Assembly: GCA_046346965.1 (NCBI GenBank)
Contig: JAXMHB010000001.1
Location: 372,001 to 436,000, forward strand
Reading direction: 5' to 3'
From: JAXMHB01 sp046346965
GTDB taxonomy: Bacteria; Pseudomonadota; Gammaproteobacteria; Xanthomonadales; SZUA-5
DNA: 64,000 bases
This document shows, piece after piece, positions 14,959 through 24,614 of the stretch. A model generated the notes under the pieces. The model had not been told where the DNA came from, made no database searches, and was given only the letters and a program-made list of their open reading frames with translations. Within the stretch, counting starts at the first letter, position 1. Each line of letters begins with the position of its first letter. The position numbers and the translations under genes were made by a program.

Positions 14959-17393
14959 ACTCTCCCCATCGACACAAGGTGCGCTTCCACCTTCGAACTC
15001 AGCGCCGCGACCTCGTCGACCAGCTCCGGCAATGGCGTCGCATAACGCTCCGCGAGCTCCCGAATCCGCCCAGTCAGTGTCTGCGACACCCGATCCAGCT
15101 CGCCCTGCACGCTGGCCGCCAGGGTCGCCATCCACTTGTCGTCGATCACCAGCGACTGGATCGCGGCCGGTGTCAGCTTCGGATACTGCGCGTAGGCCAG
15201 CGCGTCGAGTCCGGCCTCGGCCTCGCGCACTTGCTTCTTCAACGCCGCGACGCGGGTGCCCAGGTCCAGCCACTGCTTCAGCAGTGCCAACTCCTCGGCG
15301 CCGTCGGGGTCGCTGCCGATCTCGCGGATGCGGTCCTTCACGCTGGCGGCCGTGATGCCGTCGTAGCCGTTGAAGATGCCGTCGTCGCCGGATTGCTCCT
15401 CTTCCAGCTCGGTCTGGCTGGCCGCGGCGGCGTCAAGCTCGGCCTGCAGCGCGTCGATGTCGGCCTGCTCCCGGGCGTAGTAGCGCGCGACGATCAACGG
15501 TTTCGGGATCAGCTCGCAAGTCCAGCCGCGGTCACGGGTTTTGCCCTTCTTGTCGGCTTCCAGAATGCGGCGCGTCTGCGCCACCCAGCCATCGGCGGCG
15601 ATCAGGTAGGCGTCGTCCTGCATCGTCTGCGCCCAATAGTCCATCAGGTGCTGGTAGATGTCGTAGGCGTCGATCAGGGGCACGTCGGCGAAGGCGGCCA
15701 GCAGCGCTTCGGCCAGCGTGGCGATCAGCGCCTTGGGGTGGCTGCCCGGGCCGAAGGCTTGCAGGTGCGCCGTGGCCACCGCGCGCCAGCTGGCAAAGCG
15801 CTGGTTGGCGGCCTGGTTGTAGGCCTGGAACTCGGCGTGGCCCAGGATGGCGGGCTTCAGCTCGGGCAGCGGCAGCTTCAGCCTGACGTAGCCGGCGTGG
15901 GCTGTCGGTTCGAAGAAGCCGGTTCGCACGCTCGGCAGCACCTGCCAGTAGGGCGCCAGGGGGCTGGATGGGTCGTCCAGGTCGCGTGCCGGGATGCCGC
16001 CGCGCAGGTGGGCGGTGATGTCGTGCAGGTCTTCAGGCTCGCTGCTGTCGATGTAGCGCGGCAGGTTGAGGTTGTAGTCGTTCTTCGCGTCCGCGATCTC
16101 GGCCAGCGGCACCAGGCGCGCGTAGCGCGGCACGTCGAGCTGCTTGCGGAAGGTGTCGACGATGCGGTGGATGTCCTGCTCGCGCAGGCGGTTCTTGTTG
16201 CCGTCCTTCAGGTAGCCCTTGCTGGCGTCGATCATGAAAATGCCGGTGCCCGCCGCTGCGCGCGTGGCGGCGCCGGCCTTGTCCAGCACCAGGATGCAGG
16301 CGGGGATGCCGGTGCCGTAGAACAAATTGGCCGGCAGGCCGATGATTCCCTTGAGGATGCCCGAGCCCACCAGCTGCCTGCGGATGGCAGCTTCGGCATT
16401 CCCACGAAACAGTACGCCGTGCGGCAGGATGCAGGCGCCCTGGCCGGTACCTTTCATCGACCGAATGATGTGCAGCAGGAAGGCGTAGTCGCCTTGTTTG
16501 GCCGGCGGCTCGCCCCAGGCAAAGCGCTGCCAGGGATCATTGGCCGGCGTCAGGCCGGTGCTCCAGGTCTTCACCGAGAACGGCGGATTGGCGACCACAT
16601 AGTCGTAGGTGCGCAGGTCCCGCCCGTCTTTGAACTTCGGGTCGGCCAAGGTGTTGCCGGTGAGGATGCTGGCGGTGGGGAAGTCGTGCAGGATCATGTT
16701 CATGCGCGCCAGACCGGCGGTGGTCACGTCCATTTCCTGGCCTTCCAGGGTGATGTGCGTGCCGGCCTGCGCCGCCACCTTCAACAACAGCGAGCCCGAG
16801 CCGCAGGTGGGATCGTAGGCGGTGGTCGAGGCCTTGGCATTGTGTGGCCCGATGCCCAGCACCTGGGCGATGACGCGGCTGACCTCGCTCGGCGTGTAGA
16901 ACTGGCCCTTGCTCTTGCCACTTTCGGTGGCGAAGTGGCGCATCAGGTATTCGTAAGCGTCGCCCAGGATGTCGTCGTTGTCGGCGCGGTTGCTGGAAAA
17001 ATCCAACTCCGGCTTCTGGAAGATGCCGATCAGATTGGACAGGCGCTCGACCATCGCCGCGCCTTCACCGAGCTTGTTGGGATCGTTGAAATCCGGAAAG
17101 TCGCTGCGCGCCAGCCGCGCGTTGCAGTCGATCAGCCGCTGGATGACCTGGGTGTTGATCCGGTCGCCGATGTCCGGCTTGCCCTTGAGCGCAACCATGT
17201 CGCTGAAGCTGGCGCCCATCGGAATCACCACTGGCGGGGCGTAGTCGTCGCTGTTGCCGTACTTGTCGCTGATGTACTTGATGAACAGCATGAACAGCAC
17301 ATAGTCCTTGTACTGACTGGCGTCCATGCCGCCGCGCAGTTCATCGCAGGAGGCCCACAGAGAGGAGTAAAGATCGGACTTCTTGATTGCCAT
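14949..17393 (-). CDS. hsdM: Type I restriction-modification methyltransferase subunit HsdM
   Basis: An 814-residue N6-adenine methyltransferase. An N-terminal helical HsdM domain (MAIKKSDLYSSLWASCDELR and onward) precedes the SAM-binding motif I DPTCGSGS (194-201) and catalytic motif IV NPPF (269-272). The C-terminal 300 residues are charged and helical, longer than in small HsdM proteins but seen in one HsdM subgroup. The start at MAIKKSD fits the family; an upstream extension to 17495 has no family similarity. It is the first gene of the leftward restriction island. Confidence 0.95.
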   Translation of the reverse strand: MAIKKSDLYSSLWASCDELRGGMDASQYKDYVLFMLFIKYISDKYGNSDDYAPPVVIPMGASFSDMVALKGKPDIGDRINTQVIQRLIDCNARLARSDFPDFNDPNKLGEGAAMVERLSNLIGIFQKPELDFSSNRADNDDILGDAYEYLMRHFATESGKSKGQFYTPSEVSRVIAQVLGIGPHNAKASTTAYDPTCGSGSLLLKVAAQAGTHITLEGQEMDVTTAGLARMNMILHDFPTASILTGNTLADPKFKDGRDLRTYDYVVANPPFSVKTWSTGLTPANDPWQRFAWGEPPAKQGDYAFLLHIIRSMKGTGQGACILPHGVLFRGNAEAAIRRQLVGSGILKGIIGLPANLFYGTGIPACILVLDKAGAATRAAAGTGIFMIDASKGYLKDGNKNRLREQDIHRIVDTFRKQLDVPRYARLVPLAEIADAKNDYNLNLPRYIDSSEPEDLHDITAHLRGGIPARDLDDPSSPLAPYWQVLPSVRTGFFEPTAHAGYVRLKLPLPELKPAILGHAEFQAYNQAANQRFASWRAVATAHLQAFGPGSHPKALIATLAEALLAAFADVPLIDAYDIYQHLMDYWAQTMQDDAYLIAADGWVAQTRRILEADKKGKTRDRGWTCELIPKPLIVARYYAREQADIDALQAELDAAAASQTELEEEQSGDDGIFNGYDGITAASVKDRIREIGSDPDGAEELALLKQWLDLGTRVAALKKQVREAEAGLDALAYAQYPKLTPAAIQSLVIDDKWMATLAASVQGELDRVSQTLTGRIRELAERYATPLPELVDEVAALSSKVEAHLVSMGRVWK

Positions 17394-17631
17394 GGATGTT
17401 CCGTTTTGGATCGAGCCTGTGCGGACGACGCTGCCCCGCGGGCGATTTGGCCTCGTCCGCCGCGCCGCGCAGTCTTGCCGGTGATCTGCCGTCAATCAAG
17501 CAGACCAGTGCCGGCGGTGGCGTCGAGTGCGCGGCGGTCGGGTAGGGCGCATGGCGATGGTGCGGGGCGTCGGCTAGGATCGCCGCCGGCGCGGGTGGGT
17601 GTGCCGCAATCGCATTGGTCGGGAGCGTGGT

Positions 17632-18489
17632 GTGCCAGGGGATTTCAGGCTGAGTACGGCGCAGCGCGAGGCCTATGCGCGCGATGGTTATCTGGTCATC
17701 GAGGACTTCAAGTCGCCGGCGGAGATCGCGGCGCTGCGGGCGCGGGCGGAGGCGATCGTCGAGGCCTTCGATCCTTCGGAGGGGCGCGGCATTTTTACTA
17801 CGCGCGATCAGGCGCTGGCCACCGATCGCTATTTTCTGGAGTCCGCCGCGCGCATACGCTGCTTCTTCGAGGAGGAGGCGTTTGCGCCGGATGGCAGCTT
17901 GCGACAGGCTAAGTCCTTGTCGATCAACAAGATCGGGCACGCGCTGCATGATCTGGATCCGGTGTTCGATGTCTTTTCGCGCGGGCCGGCGCTGGCCGCG
18001 CTGGCGCGCGAGCTGGGTCTGGTCGAGCCGCTGATCTGGCAGTCGATGTACATCTTCAAGCAGCCGGGGATCGGCGGTGAGGTGGGCTGGCATCAGGACG
18101 CCACTTTTCTGTACACCGATCCGATCAGCGTCACCACCTTCTGGTTTGCGCTGGAGGACGCCGATGCGCAGAACGGCTGCCTGTGGGTGCAGCCCGGCGG
18201 CCATCGCGGGCCGCTGCGCGAGCTGTTCGATCGCGCGGGCGATCAGGTGAGCAAGCGCACGCTGGACGCGACGCCGTGGCCGACCGCCGCCGAGGCGCGC
18301 GCGCTGCCAGTGCGTGCCGGAGCGCTGGTGTGTTTTCACGGCCTGCTGCCGCATTACAGCGCGCCGAATCGCTCGACGCGCTCGCGCCATGCCTACACAT
18401 TGCACGCGACCGATGGCTGCACGCGCTACGCGGCCAGCAACTGGCTGCAGCGTGACGGCGAGCTGCCGCTGCGCGGATTTGACCGCTAG
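17632..18489 (+). CDS. Phytanoyl-CoA dioxygenase family protein
   Basis: A 285-residue Fe(II)/2-oxoglutarate dioxygenase of the PhyH family. The facial triad is visible: HQD (WHQDATFLYTD) gives His and Asp, and the distal His lies in GLLPHYSAPNRSTRSRHAYT, whose Arg residues bind 2-oxoglutarate. This group hydroxylates lipid or small-molecule substrates; the substrate here is unknown. I prefer the GTG at 17632, which has GGGAG six bases upstream, over the GTG at 17599. It diverges from hsdM. The 238-base gap between them carries no gene, only a possible TAGGAT -10 element at 17575. Confidence 0.88.
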   Translation: MPGDFRLSTAQREAYARDGYLVIEDFKSPAEIAALRARAEAIVEAFDPSEGRGIFTTRDQALATDRYFLESAARIRCFFEEEAFAPDGSLRQAKSLSINKIGHALHDLDPVFDVFSRGPALAALARELGLVEPLIWQSMYIFKQPGIGGEVGWHQDATFLYTDPISVTTFWFALEDADAQNGCLWVQPGGHRGPLRELFDRAGDQVSKRTLDATPWPTAAEARALPVRAGALVCFHGLLPHYSAPNRSTRSRHAYTLHATDGCTRYAASNWLQRDGELPLRGFDR

Positions 18490-18495
18490 CCAATC

Positions 18496-19134
18496 TCAGA
18501 TCGAGACGGTCTGCTCGCGGTACTCGCAGAGGTCGGCGATCGGGCAGATCGGGCATTTGGGCTTGCGCGCGACGCAGACGTAGCGTCCGTGCAGGATCAG
18601 CCAGTGATGGCAGTCCTGCTTGAACTCCTTGGGGACGTGCTTTTCCAGCGCGGCTTCCACCGCCAGCACGTCCTTGCCGGGCGCCAGACCGGTGCGATTG
18701 GACACCCGAAAGATGTGCGTATCGACGGCGATGGTGGGCTGGCCAAAGGCGGTATTCAGCACCACGTTGGCAGTTTTGCGGCCCACGCCGGGCAGCGCTT
18801 CCAGCGCCGCGCGTTGCTGCGGTACCTCGCCTCCGTGGCGCTCGATCAGCAGTCGGCACAGTTCCAGCACGTTCTTGGCCTTGGTGCGAAACAGGCCAAT
18901 GGTCTTGATCGCGTCGGTCAGTGCATCGAGGCCGAGGGCGAGCATGGCCTCCGGCGTCGGCGCGATCCTGAACAGCGGGCGGGTGGCCTTGTTGACGCTG
19001 ACATCGGTGGCCTGCGCCGACAGCACTACGGCCACCAGCAGCTGAAAGGGCGTGGCGTACTCGAGTTCGGTGGTCGGGTGCGGATTGATCTCGCGCAGGC
19101 GGCTGAAGATCTGCTGTCGCTTGGCCTTGTTCAT
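18496..19134 (-). CDS. nth: Endonuclease III (base-excision DNA glycosylase/AP lyase)
   Basis: A 212-residue protein with a helix-hairpin-helix motif (LEALPGVGRKTANVVL) containing the catalytic Lys. The catalytic Asp is in AVDTHIFRVSNR. The C-terminal [4Fe-4S] cysteines are spaced C-x6-C-x2-C-x5-C in CVARKPKCPICPIADLC. It removes oxidised pyrimidines. The start at MNKAKRQQIF gives the standard length; the open frame upstream runs antisense to the DUF350 gene and was rejected. Confidence 0.96.
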   Translation of the reverse strand: MNKAKRQQIFSRLREINPHPTTELEYATPFQLLVAVVLSAQATDVSVNKATRPLFRIAPTPEAMLALGLDALTDAIKTIGLFRTKAKNVLELCRLLIERHGGEVPQQRAALEALPGVGRKTANVVLNTAFGQPTIAVDTHIFRVSNRTGLAPGKDVLAVEAALEKHVPKEFKQDCHHWLILHGRYVCVARKPKCPICPIADLCEYREQTVSI

Positions 19135-19209
19135 CGTGCGGACGCCGAAAGGGTGGGGGAAGCTGCGAGCACCTGCTAGTCTCCGCACCCACATTGGGAT
19201 GCGGGCTGC

Positions 19210-19626
19210 ATGATGCCCAACTACCTGTCGACTTTGCCGCAGTTCCTGGGCCTGTATCTGGTCGGTGGGCTGCTGTTGACGGCCTTCTGGTCGCTGTACA
19301 CCTTCATCACGCCGCACCGCGAGCTGGCGCTGATCCGCGCCGGCAACCTGAGCGCGGCGCTGATGCTGGCCGGCGCGATGCTGGGCTACGCCATGCCGGT
19401 GGCCGTGGCGCTGGCGCGCAGCAACGACGTCTACCAGCTGGCCCAATGGGGCGCCGTGGCGATGGTGGTGCAACTGCTGACCTACGCCGCACAGCGCCTG
19501 CTGCAGCGGGATCTGCATGAGGCCATCTGCCAGGACCGCTTGTCGGTCGCCCTGTGGGCGGACACGCTGTCGATCTCGATGGGGCTGCTGAACGCTGGCG
19601 CCCAGTTTGTCGAACCTCACCCTTGA
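19210..19626 (+). CDS. DUF350 family membrane protein
   Basis: A 138-residue inner-membrane protein with four predicted hydrophobic helices (FLGLYLVGGLLLTAFWSLYT, LIRAGNLSAALMLAGAMLGY, a third near residues 75-95, and a C-terminal one). The TPHRELALIRAGN loop and the SLY motif fit DUF350. The function of the family is not established. The start is one of two adjacent ATGs (19210/19213), and it ends just before the cyclophilin gene. Confidence 0.82.
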   Translation: MMPNYLSTLPQFLGLYLVGGLLLTAFWSLYTFITPHRELALIRAGNLSAALMLAGAMLGYAMPVAVALARSNDVYQLAQWGAVAMVVQLLTYAAQRLLQRDLHEAICQDRLSVALWADTLSISMGLLNAGAQFVEPHP

Positions 19627-19642
19627 ACACACGAAGGTATCC

Positions 19643-20155
<513 letters not shown>

Positions 20156-20164
20156 GCCTCGTCC

Positions 20165-20734
20165 ATGAGCATCAAGTCCGACCACTGGATTCGGCGGATG
20201 GCCGAACAGCAGGCGATGATCGAGCCCTACGCGCCGGAACAAGTGCGGACCGGGGCGGATGGCGCGCGCATCGTGTCCTACGGCACGTCGAGCTACGGCT
20301 ACGACGTCCGCTGTGCCGACGAGTTCAAGATCTTCACCAACATCAACTCGACCATCGTCGACCCGAAGATGTTCGACGAGCGCAGCTTCGTCGATTTCAA
20401 AGGGCCGGTGTGCATCATCCCGCCGAACTCCTTTTGTCTGGCGCGCACGGTCGAATACTTCCGCATTCCGCGCAGCGTGCTGACCGTGTGCCTGGGCAAA
20501 AGCACGTACGCGCGTTGCGGCATCATCGTCAATGTGACGCCGCTGGAGCCGGAGTGGGAAGGGCATGTGACGCTGGAGTTCTCGAACACCACGCCGCTGC
20601 CGGCGAAGATCTACGCCAATGAGGGCGTGGCGCAGATGCTGTTCTTCGAATCGGACGAGATCTGCGCGACCTCCTACCGCGATCGCGGTGGCAAGTACCA
20701 GGGTCAGCAGGGCGTGACCTTGCCCAAGACCTGA
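20165..20734 (+). CDS. dcd: dCTP deaminase
   Basis: A 189-residue Dcd protein that deaminates dCTP to dUTP for thymidylate synthesis. SYGTSSYGYDVR, the SFVDFKGPVCIIPPNSFCLA strand and the substrate-contacting KSTYARCGIIVNVTPLEPEW are typical, and the length matches proteobacterial homotrimeric Dcd. It is co-directional with the cyclophilin gene. Confidence 0.96.
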   Translation: MSIKSDHWIRRMAEQQAMIEPYAPEQVRTGADGARIVSYGTSSYGYDVRCADEFKIFTNINSTIVDPKMFDERSFVDFKGPVCIIPPNSFCLARTVEYFRIPRSVLTVCLGKSTYARCGIIVNVTPLEPEWEGHVTLEFSNTTPLPAKIYANEGVAQMLFFESDEICATSYRDRGGKYQGQQGVTLPKT

Positions 20735-20741
20735 GTGCGCG

Positions 20742-20775
20742 GCGGCCTGTCGCTGTTACGCCAGCGACACGCCGC
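20742..20775 (+). terminator. GC-rich hairpin after dcd
   Basis: An inverted repeat GCGGC-c-TGTCGCTG / CAGCGACA-c-GCCGC encloses a six-base loop, eight bases after the dcd stop. No T-run follows, so it could be a weak terminator or an RNA-stabilising structure between dcd and btaA. Confidence 0.45.
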
Positions 20776-20836
20776 TGCAGCCTGAGCTTCACCTGCACGC
20801 CATAGCCTCGGCGCTCTCACTTACCGGAGAGCGCCG

Positions 20837-21997
20837 ATGAGCCTCGCGCACCGCGCCTATGACGCCTGGTTTCGCAAGATCCATGGCTCGCGACTGATCT
20901 ACAACACCTGCTGGGAAGACCCGCGCGCTGATCGCGAGCTGCTGGCGATGGCACCTGGCGCGCGGCTGGTGATGATCACCAGCGCCGGCTGCAACGCGCT
21001 CGATTACCTGCTGGACGATCCGCAGCGGATCGACTGCGTGGACATGAATCCGCGCCAGAACGCCCTGCTGGAACTGAAGCTGGCGCTGTTGGCCTACGGC
21101 GATCACGCGCTGCTGTTCCAGTTGTTCGGGCACGGTCAGCATCCGCAGTTTGCCGAGGCCTACGCGCATCTGCGGCCCTGGCTGTCGGCGTCGGCGCGGC
21201 AGATCTGGGATCGCGATCGCCATGCCTTCAGTCCGCGCGGGCGCGGCTCCTTCTACTTTCGCGGCGCCGCGGGCGATGTCGCCTACGGCATGCGTATCTG
21301 GCTGAAACAGTTGCAGCCGGCGCTGTGGCGCGAGTTGCAGCAGCTCTTGGAGGCGCAGACGCTGGACGAGCAGCGCGAGCGCTATGCGCGCATTGAGCCC
21401 AGACTGTGGCGCCCGTGGCTGCGTTGGATCGCGCGGCAACCGGCGCTGCTGGCGCTCCTCGGCGTGCCGCGGGCGCAGCGCAATCTGATCGAGCGCCAGT
21501 ACCCGGGCGGCGTCAATGCTTACATCGAGGACAAGCTGCGCTACCTGCTGACCGAGCTGCCGATTCGCGACAACTACTTCTGGCGCGTCTACCTGCACGG
21601 CAGCTACAGCATCGATTGCTGCCCCAACTATCTGCGCCCGGAGCACTTTGCCGTACTGCGCGAGCGCGCCGCACGCGTGCATCTGCATACCTGCACCTTG
21701 AGCGAGTTCCTGGCGCAGCAGCCGCAGCGCTACGACCGCTTTGTCCTGCTGGACCATCAGGACTGGATGGCAGCCCACGCGCCGGAGCTGTTGGAGCAGG
21801 AGTGGGATCAGGTGGTCGCCAGCAGTGCGCCGGGGGCGCGCGTGCTGATGCGCTCGGCGGGTCTGAGCATCGATTTCCTGCCCGAGCGTGCGCGGGCGCG
21901 GCTGCAGGCGAGGAGCCTGGATTGCGCGCGCTGGCATCAGCTCGATCGCGTCGGCACTTACGGCAGCGTACTGTGCGCCGAGGTACAGCCCGCATGA
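20837..21997 (+). CDS. btaA: BtaA-like S-adenosylmethionine:diacylglycerol 3-amino-3-carboxypropyl transferase
   Basis: A 386-residue DUF3419/BtaA-family protein. Recognisable pieces are RLIYNTCWEDPRAD near the N-terminus, the SAM-binding stretch MITSAGCNALDYLL followed by IDCVDMNPRQNALLELKLAL, and the late FVLLDHQDWMAA motif. BtaA moves the aminocarboxypropyl group of SAM onto diacylglycerol, making diacylglyceryl homoserine, the first step of betaine lipid (DGTS) synthesis. GGAGAG precedes the ATG. The stop overlaps the next gene, a methyltransferase, as ATGA, as expected for a btaAB pair. Confidence 0.87.
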   Translation: MSLAHRAYDAWFRKIHGSRLIYNTCWEDPRADRELLAMAPGARLVMITSAGCNALDYLLDDPQRIDCVDMNPRQNALLELKLALLAYGDHALLFQLFGHGQHPQFAEAYAHLRPWLSASARQIWDRDRHAFSPRGRGSFYFRGAAGDVAYGMRIWLKQLQPALWRELQQLLEAQTLDEQRERYARIEPRLWRPWLRWIARQPALLALLGVPRAQRNLIERQYPGGVNAYIEDKLRYLLTELPIRDNYFWRVYLHGSYSIDCCPNYLRPEHFAVLRERAARVHLHTCTLSEFLAQQPQRYDRFVLLDHQDWMAAHAPELLEQEWDQVVASSAPGARVLMRSAGLSIDFLPERARARLQARSLDCARWHQLDRVGTYGSVLCAEVQPA

Positions 21998-22626
21998 ACG
22001 AGAATCTGGCGCTGGCCGAAGGCGCCCTGCAGGGCTACTACCGCTGGCATGCGCGCATTTACGACTGGACGCGCTGGAGCTTTCTGTACGGCCGCGATCG
22101 CGTGCTTCAAGCCGCCGCGGCCGCGCTGCCGCGGGCGCCCGCGCGGGTGCTCGAAATCGGCTGCGGCACCGGTCGCAATCTGCGGCGCCTGGCGCGTCGC
22201 TTTCCGGCGGCCGAGCTGACCGGGGTCGACCTGTCGCCGGAGATGCTCAAGCAGGCGCGCGGCCGCGACTATGGGCGTCCGGTCCGTCTGGTTCAGGCCG
22301 CTTATCCGGATGCCGCCGTCGCCGGGCAGTACGATCTGATCCTGCTGTCCTACACGCTGACCATGGTGGCGCCAATGGCGGGTGAGTTGCTCGACGCCGT
22401 GGCGCGGCAACTGGCGCCCGCTGGCTGCGTGGCGGTGGTCGACTTCCGCGACAGCCGCTGGGGCTGGTTCCGGCGCTGGATGCGCTACAACCACGTCGAT
22501 CTGAACGATCGCATCCTGCCGCTGCTGCGCGCGCGCTTTCCGGTGGCGGCCGAAAGCACCCGGCTGGCGCCCGCCTGGCGCTGGTTCTGGTTTACGGGGC
22601 GATGCGCGGCTTCTGCATCAGAATGA
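21994..22626 (+). CDS. btaB: BtaB-like N-methyltransferase
   Basis: A 210-residue class I SAM methyltransferase with motif I VLEIGCGTGRNLRRLA, GVDLSPEMLKQAR, and a YDLILLSYTLTMV segment. Immediate coupling to btaA (ATGA overlap) identifies it as the likely enzyme that trimethylates the homoserine head group to give DGTS. The N-terminal YYRWHARIYDWTRWSFLYGR helix is typical of lipid-modifying members. Its end overlaps the converging protease gene by 35 bases. Confidence 0.82.
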   Translation: MNENLALAEGALQGYYRWHARIYDWTRWSFLYGRDRVLQAAAAALPRAPARVLEIGCGTGRNLRRLARRFPAAELTGVDLSPEMLKQARGRDYGRPVRLVQAAYPDAAVAGQYDLILLSYTLTMVAPMAGELLDAVARQLAPAGCVAVVDFRDSRWGWFRRWMRYNHVDLNDRILPLLRARFPVAAESTRLAPAWRWFWFTGRCAASASE

Positions 22627-23728
22627 CGTAGGCCATGAACGGCAGCCCGGCGCGCACTGCCTCGATCGGGATGCGCTCGCCGGGTTTGCGATTGGCCTCC
22701 AATGTGCGGAACTGGACCAGCGACCCGAGCTCACCGCCGTCGATGCCCATCAGGATATCGCCCACCCGCAAGCCGCCGGCTTCGGCGGGGGAACCGGCGG
22801 CGATCGACTGGATCTGCAGGCCGATGCGGCGTTCCCCGGTCACGCGGTTGCCGACCTCGACCTGACTGACATCGATGCCGATCCATCCGCGCGTCACATA
22901 ACCCTGGCGGATGATGTCGTCCAGCACCGCCCGCGCCGTCTCTGCCGGAATCGCGAAGCTGATGCCCTCGCCGCCATTGTTGCGGGCGAAGGTGACCGTG
23001 TTGATGCCGACGAGTTCGCCGCTGGCGTTGACCAGCGCGCCGCCGGAGTTGCCCGAATTGATCGCGGCGTCGGTCTGGATCATGTTCTCGTAGTCGGCCA
23101 GCAGCAGGTTCAGGCGTTGCGCACCCAGCGCACTGACGATGCCCATGGTCACGCTCTGGCCGAGGCCAAAGGGATTGCCGATGGCCAGCACGACATCGCC
23201 TATCTGCAAACGGTTGTCGTCGGCAAAGCGGATCGCCGGCAGGTCCTCGACGTCGATCTTCAGCACGGCGAGATCGGTTTCGGGGTCGGTAGCCACCACG
23301 CGGGCGTCGGTAGTGCGGCCGTCCCACAGCAGTGCGCGGATGCGGTCCTTGTTCTCGATCACGTGGCGATTGGTCAGCAGATAGCCGTCGGCGCGGGCGA
23401 TCACCGCCGATCCCAGGCTCTGGTCGACGCGCTGGCGCGGCGGACCCGAGGGCGTGAAGCTGGGGCCGAGAAAGCGTCGCGCCGCCGGGTTGCTGTCGAG
23501 CTGCGCCGACGGTTGCTCGGTGACGATGCGATCGGCGTAGATATTGACCACCGAGGGCCCGGAGGCACTGACCGCCGCCGCGTAGCCGCGAAAGGGCGCG
23601 CGCGGATCGGCGCCACGTGTCAGCAGCTCCGGGCGCAGCCAGACCACCACAAAGGCAAGTGCCAGCCCGGCCACGATCCAGCGACCGAAATAGCGCAGGT
23701 GATCGAGCCAGACGGGCTCAGGCTGCAT
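22592..23728 (-). CDS. DegS/AlgW-like periplasmic serine protease with PDZ domain
   Basis: A 378-residue trypsin-like protease anchored by one N-terminal helix (WIVAGLALAFVVVWL). The catalytic triad is seen as TNRHVI (His), ETDLAVLKI (Asp) and GNSGGALV (Ser). It has a single C-terminal PDZ domain (GSPAEAGGLRVGDILMGIDG). One PDZ plus a membrane anchor fits DegS/AlgW, which senses misfolded outer-membrane proteins and starts sigma-E activation. The ATG at 23728 has GGAGG five bases upstream; earlier ATGs were rejected. The 289-base gap to petA holds only the divergent promoters. Confidence 0.88.
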   Translation of the reverse strand: MQPEPVWLDHLRYFGRWIVAGLALAFVVVWLRPELLTRGADPRAPFRGYAAAVSASGPSVVNIYADRIVTEQPSAQLDSNPAARRFLGPSFTPSGPPRQRVDQSLGSAVIARADGYLLTNRHVIENKDRIRALLWDGRTTDARVVATDPETDLAVLKIDVEDLPAIRFADDNRLQIGDVVLAIGNPFGLGQSVTMGIVSALGAQRLNLLLADYENMIQTDAAINSGNSGGALVNASGELVGINTVTFARNNGGEGISFAIPAETARAVLDDIIRQGYVTRGWIGIDVSQVEVGNRVTGERRIGLQIQSIAAGSPAEAGGLRVGDILMGIDGGELGSLVQFRTLEANRKPGERIPIEAVRAGLPFMAYVILMQKPRIAP

Positions 23729-24017
23729 GCGCGCCTCCGCCATCGGCGCAGGCGGTGTGCCTGGACGCGCGCAACCGGACAGCGGCTGGTGCAATAGTTG
23801 ACATCGATTCCATCGGTCGGCAGTAGAAGCGGGACCTGTCACGCAGCGTGGCAGCACTGCGCCGGCATGCTAGCGGCTCGCTGCGCGGACTGCGTTAGGC
23901 CGAGCCTGTGTGGCGCGCTTTGATTGTGTGGGCCGGAAGCCATCCTGTAAACTTCGCGAGTTTCGTCGCCAGCAAGTACCGGCAGACGAGCCGATTTCGT
24001 TCCGCATGGAGTCAAGC

Positions 24018-24614
24018 ATGGCAGCAGAGTCCGTGAATCACGGCCGGCGCCGCTTTCTGACGGCGTCGACCGTCGTGGTGGGCGGGGTGGGTGGCATCTT
24101 TGCCGCGATCCCCTTCTACAGCGCTTGGAAACCGAGTGCCCGCGCCGTTGCGGCGGGTGCGCCGGTGTCCGTCGACATCAGCAAGCTGGCAATGGGTGAG
24201 CAGATGGTGGTCGCGTGGCGCAGCCGCCCGATCTTCATCGTACGTCGCAGCAGCGAGATGCTCGCGGTGCTGCCGGGGGAGAAGGATCGACTGAAAGATC
24301 CCGATTCCACCGTCCTCGATCAGCAACCGGATTTCGCCAAGAACGAGTACCGCTCGCTCAAGCCGGAGTTGCTGGTGCTGGTGGGTTCCTGCACCCATCT
24401 CGGGTGCTCGCCCAAGTTGCACCCGGAAGTGCAGCCCGAACCCTGGGATGCGCAGTGGAAGGGCGGCTACTACTGCCCCTGCCACAACTCGCGTTTTGAC
24501 CTCGCCGGCCGCGTCTACGAGGGATCGCCGGCCCCGACCAATCTGGTCGTGCCGCCGTATCGCTTCGAGAGCGACACGCGGGTGGTGATTGGCGAAGCCG
24601 AAGGGGGTGCATGA
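24018..24614 (+). CDS. petA: Ubiquinol-cytochrome c reductase, Rieske iron-sulfur subunit
   Basis: A 198-residue Rieske protein of the cytochrome bc1 complex. An N-terminal RRRFL twin-arginine-like motif precedes the hydrophobic anchor TASTVVVGGVGGIFAAIPFY. The [2Fe-2S] ligands lie in CTHLGC and CPCHNS. It passes electrons from ubiquinol to cytochrome c1. The ATG at 24018 has GGAG upstream; 24006 is an alternative. The stop overlaps the petB start. Confidence 0.96.
   Translation: MAAESVNHGRRRFLTASTVVVGGVGGIFAAIPFYSAWKPSARAVAAGAPVSVDISKLAMGEQMVVAWRSRPIFIVRRSSEMLAVLPGEKDRLKDPDSTVLDQQPDFAKNEYRSLKPELLVLVGSCTHLGCSPKLHPEVQPEPWDAQWKGGYYCPCHNSRFDLAGRVYEGSPAPTNLVVPPYRFESDTRVVIGEAEGGA

Noticed and set aside
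14916..17912. A 998-codon plus-strand open frame across hsdM
   Set aside because: Low-complexity His/Gln/Arg/Val-rich translation, antisense to a complete HsdM.
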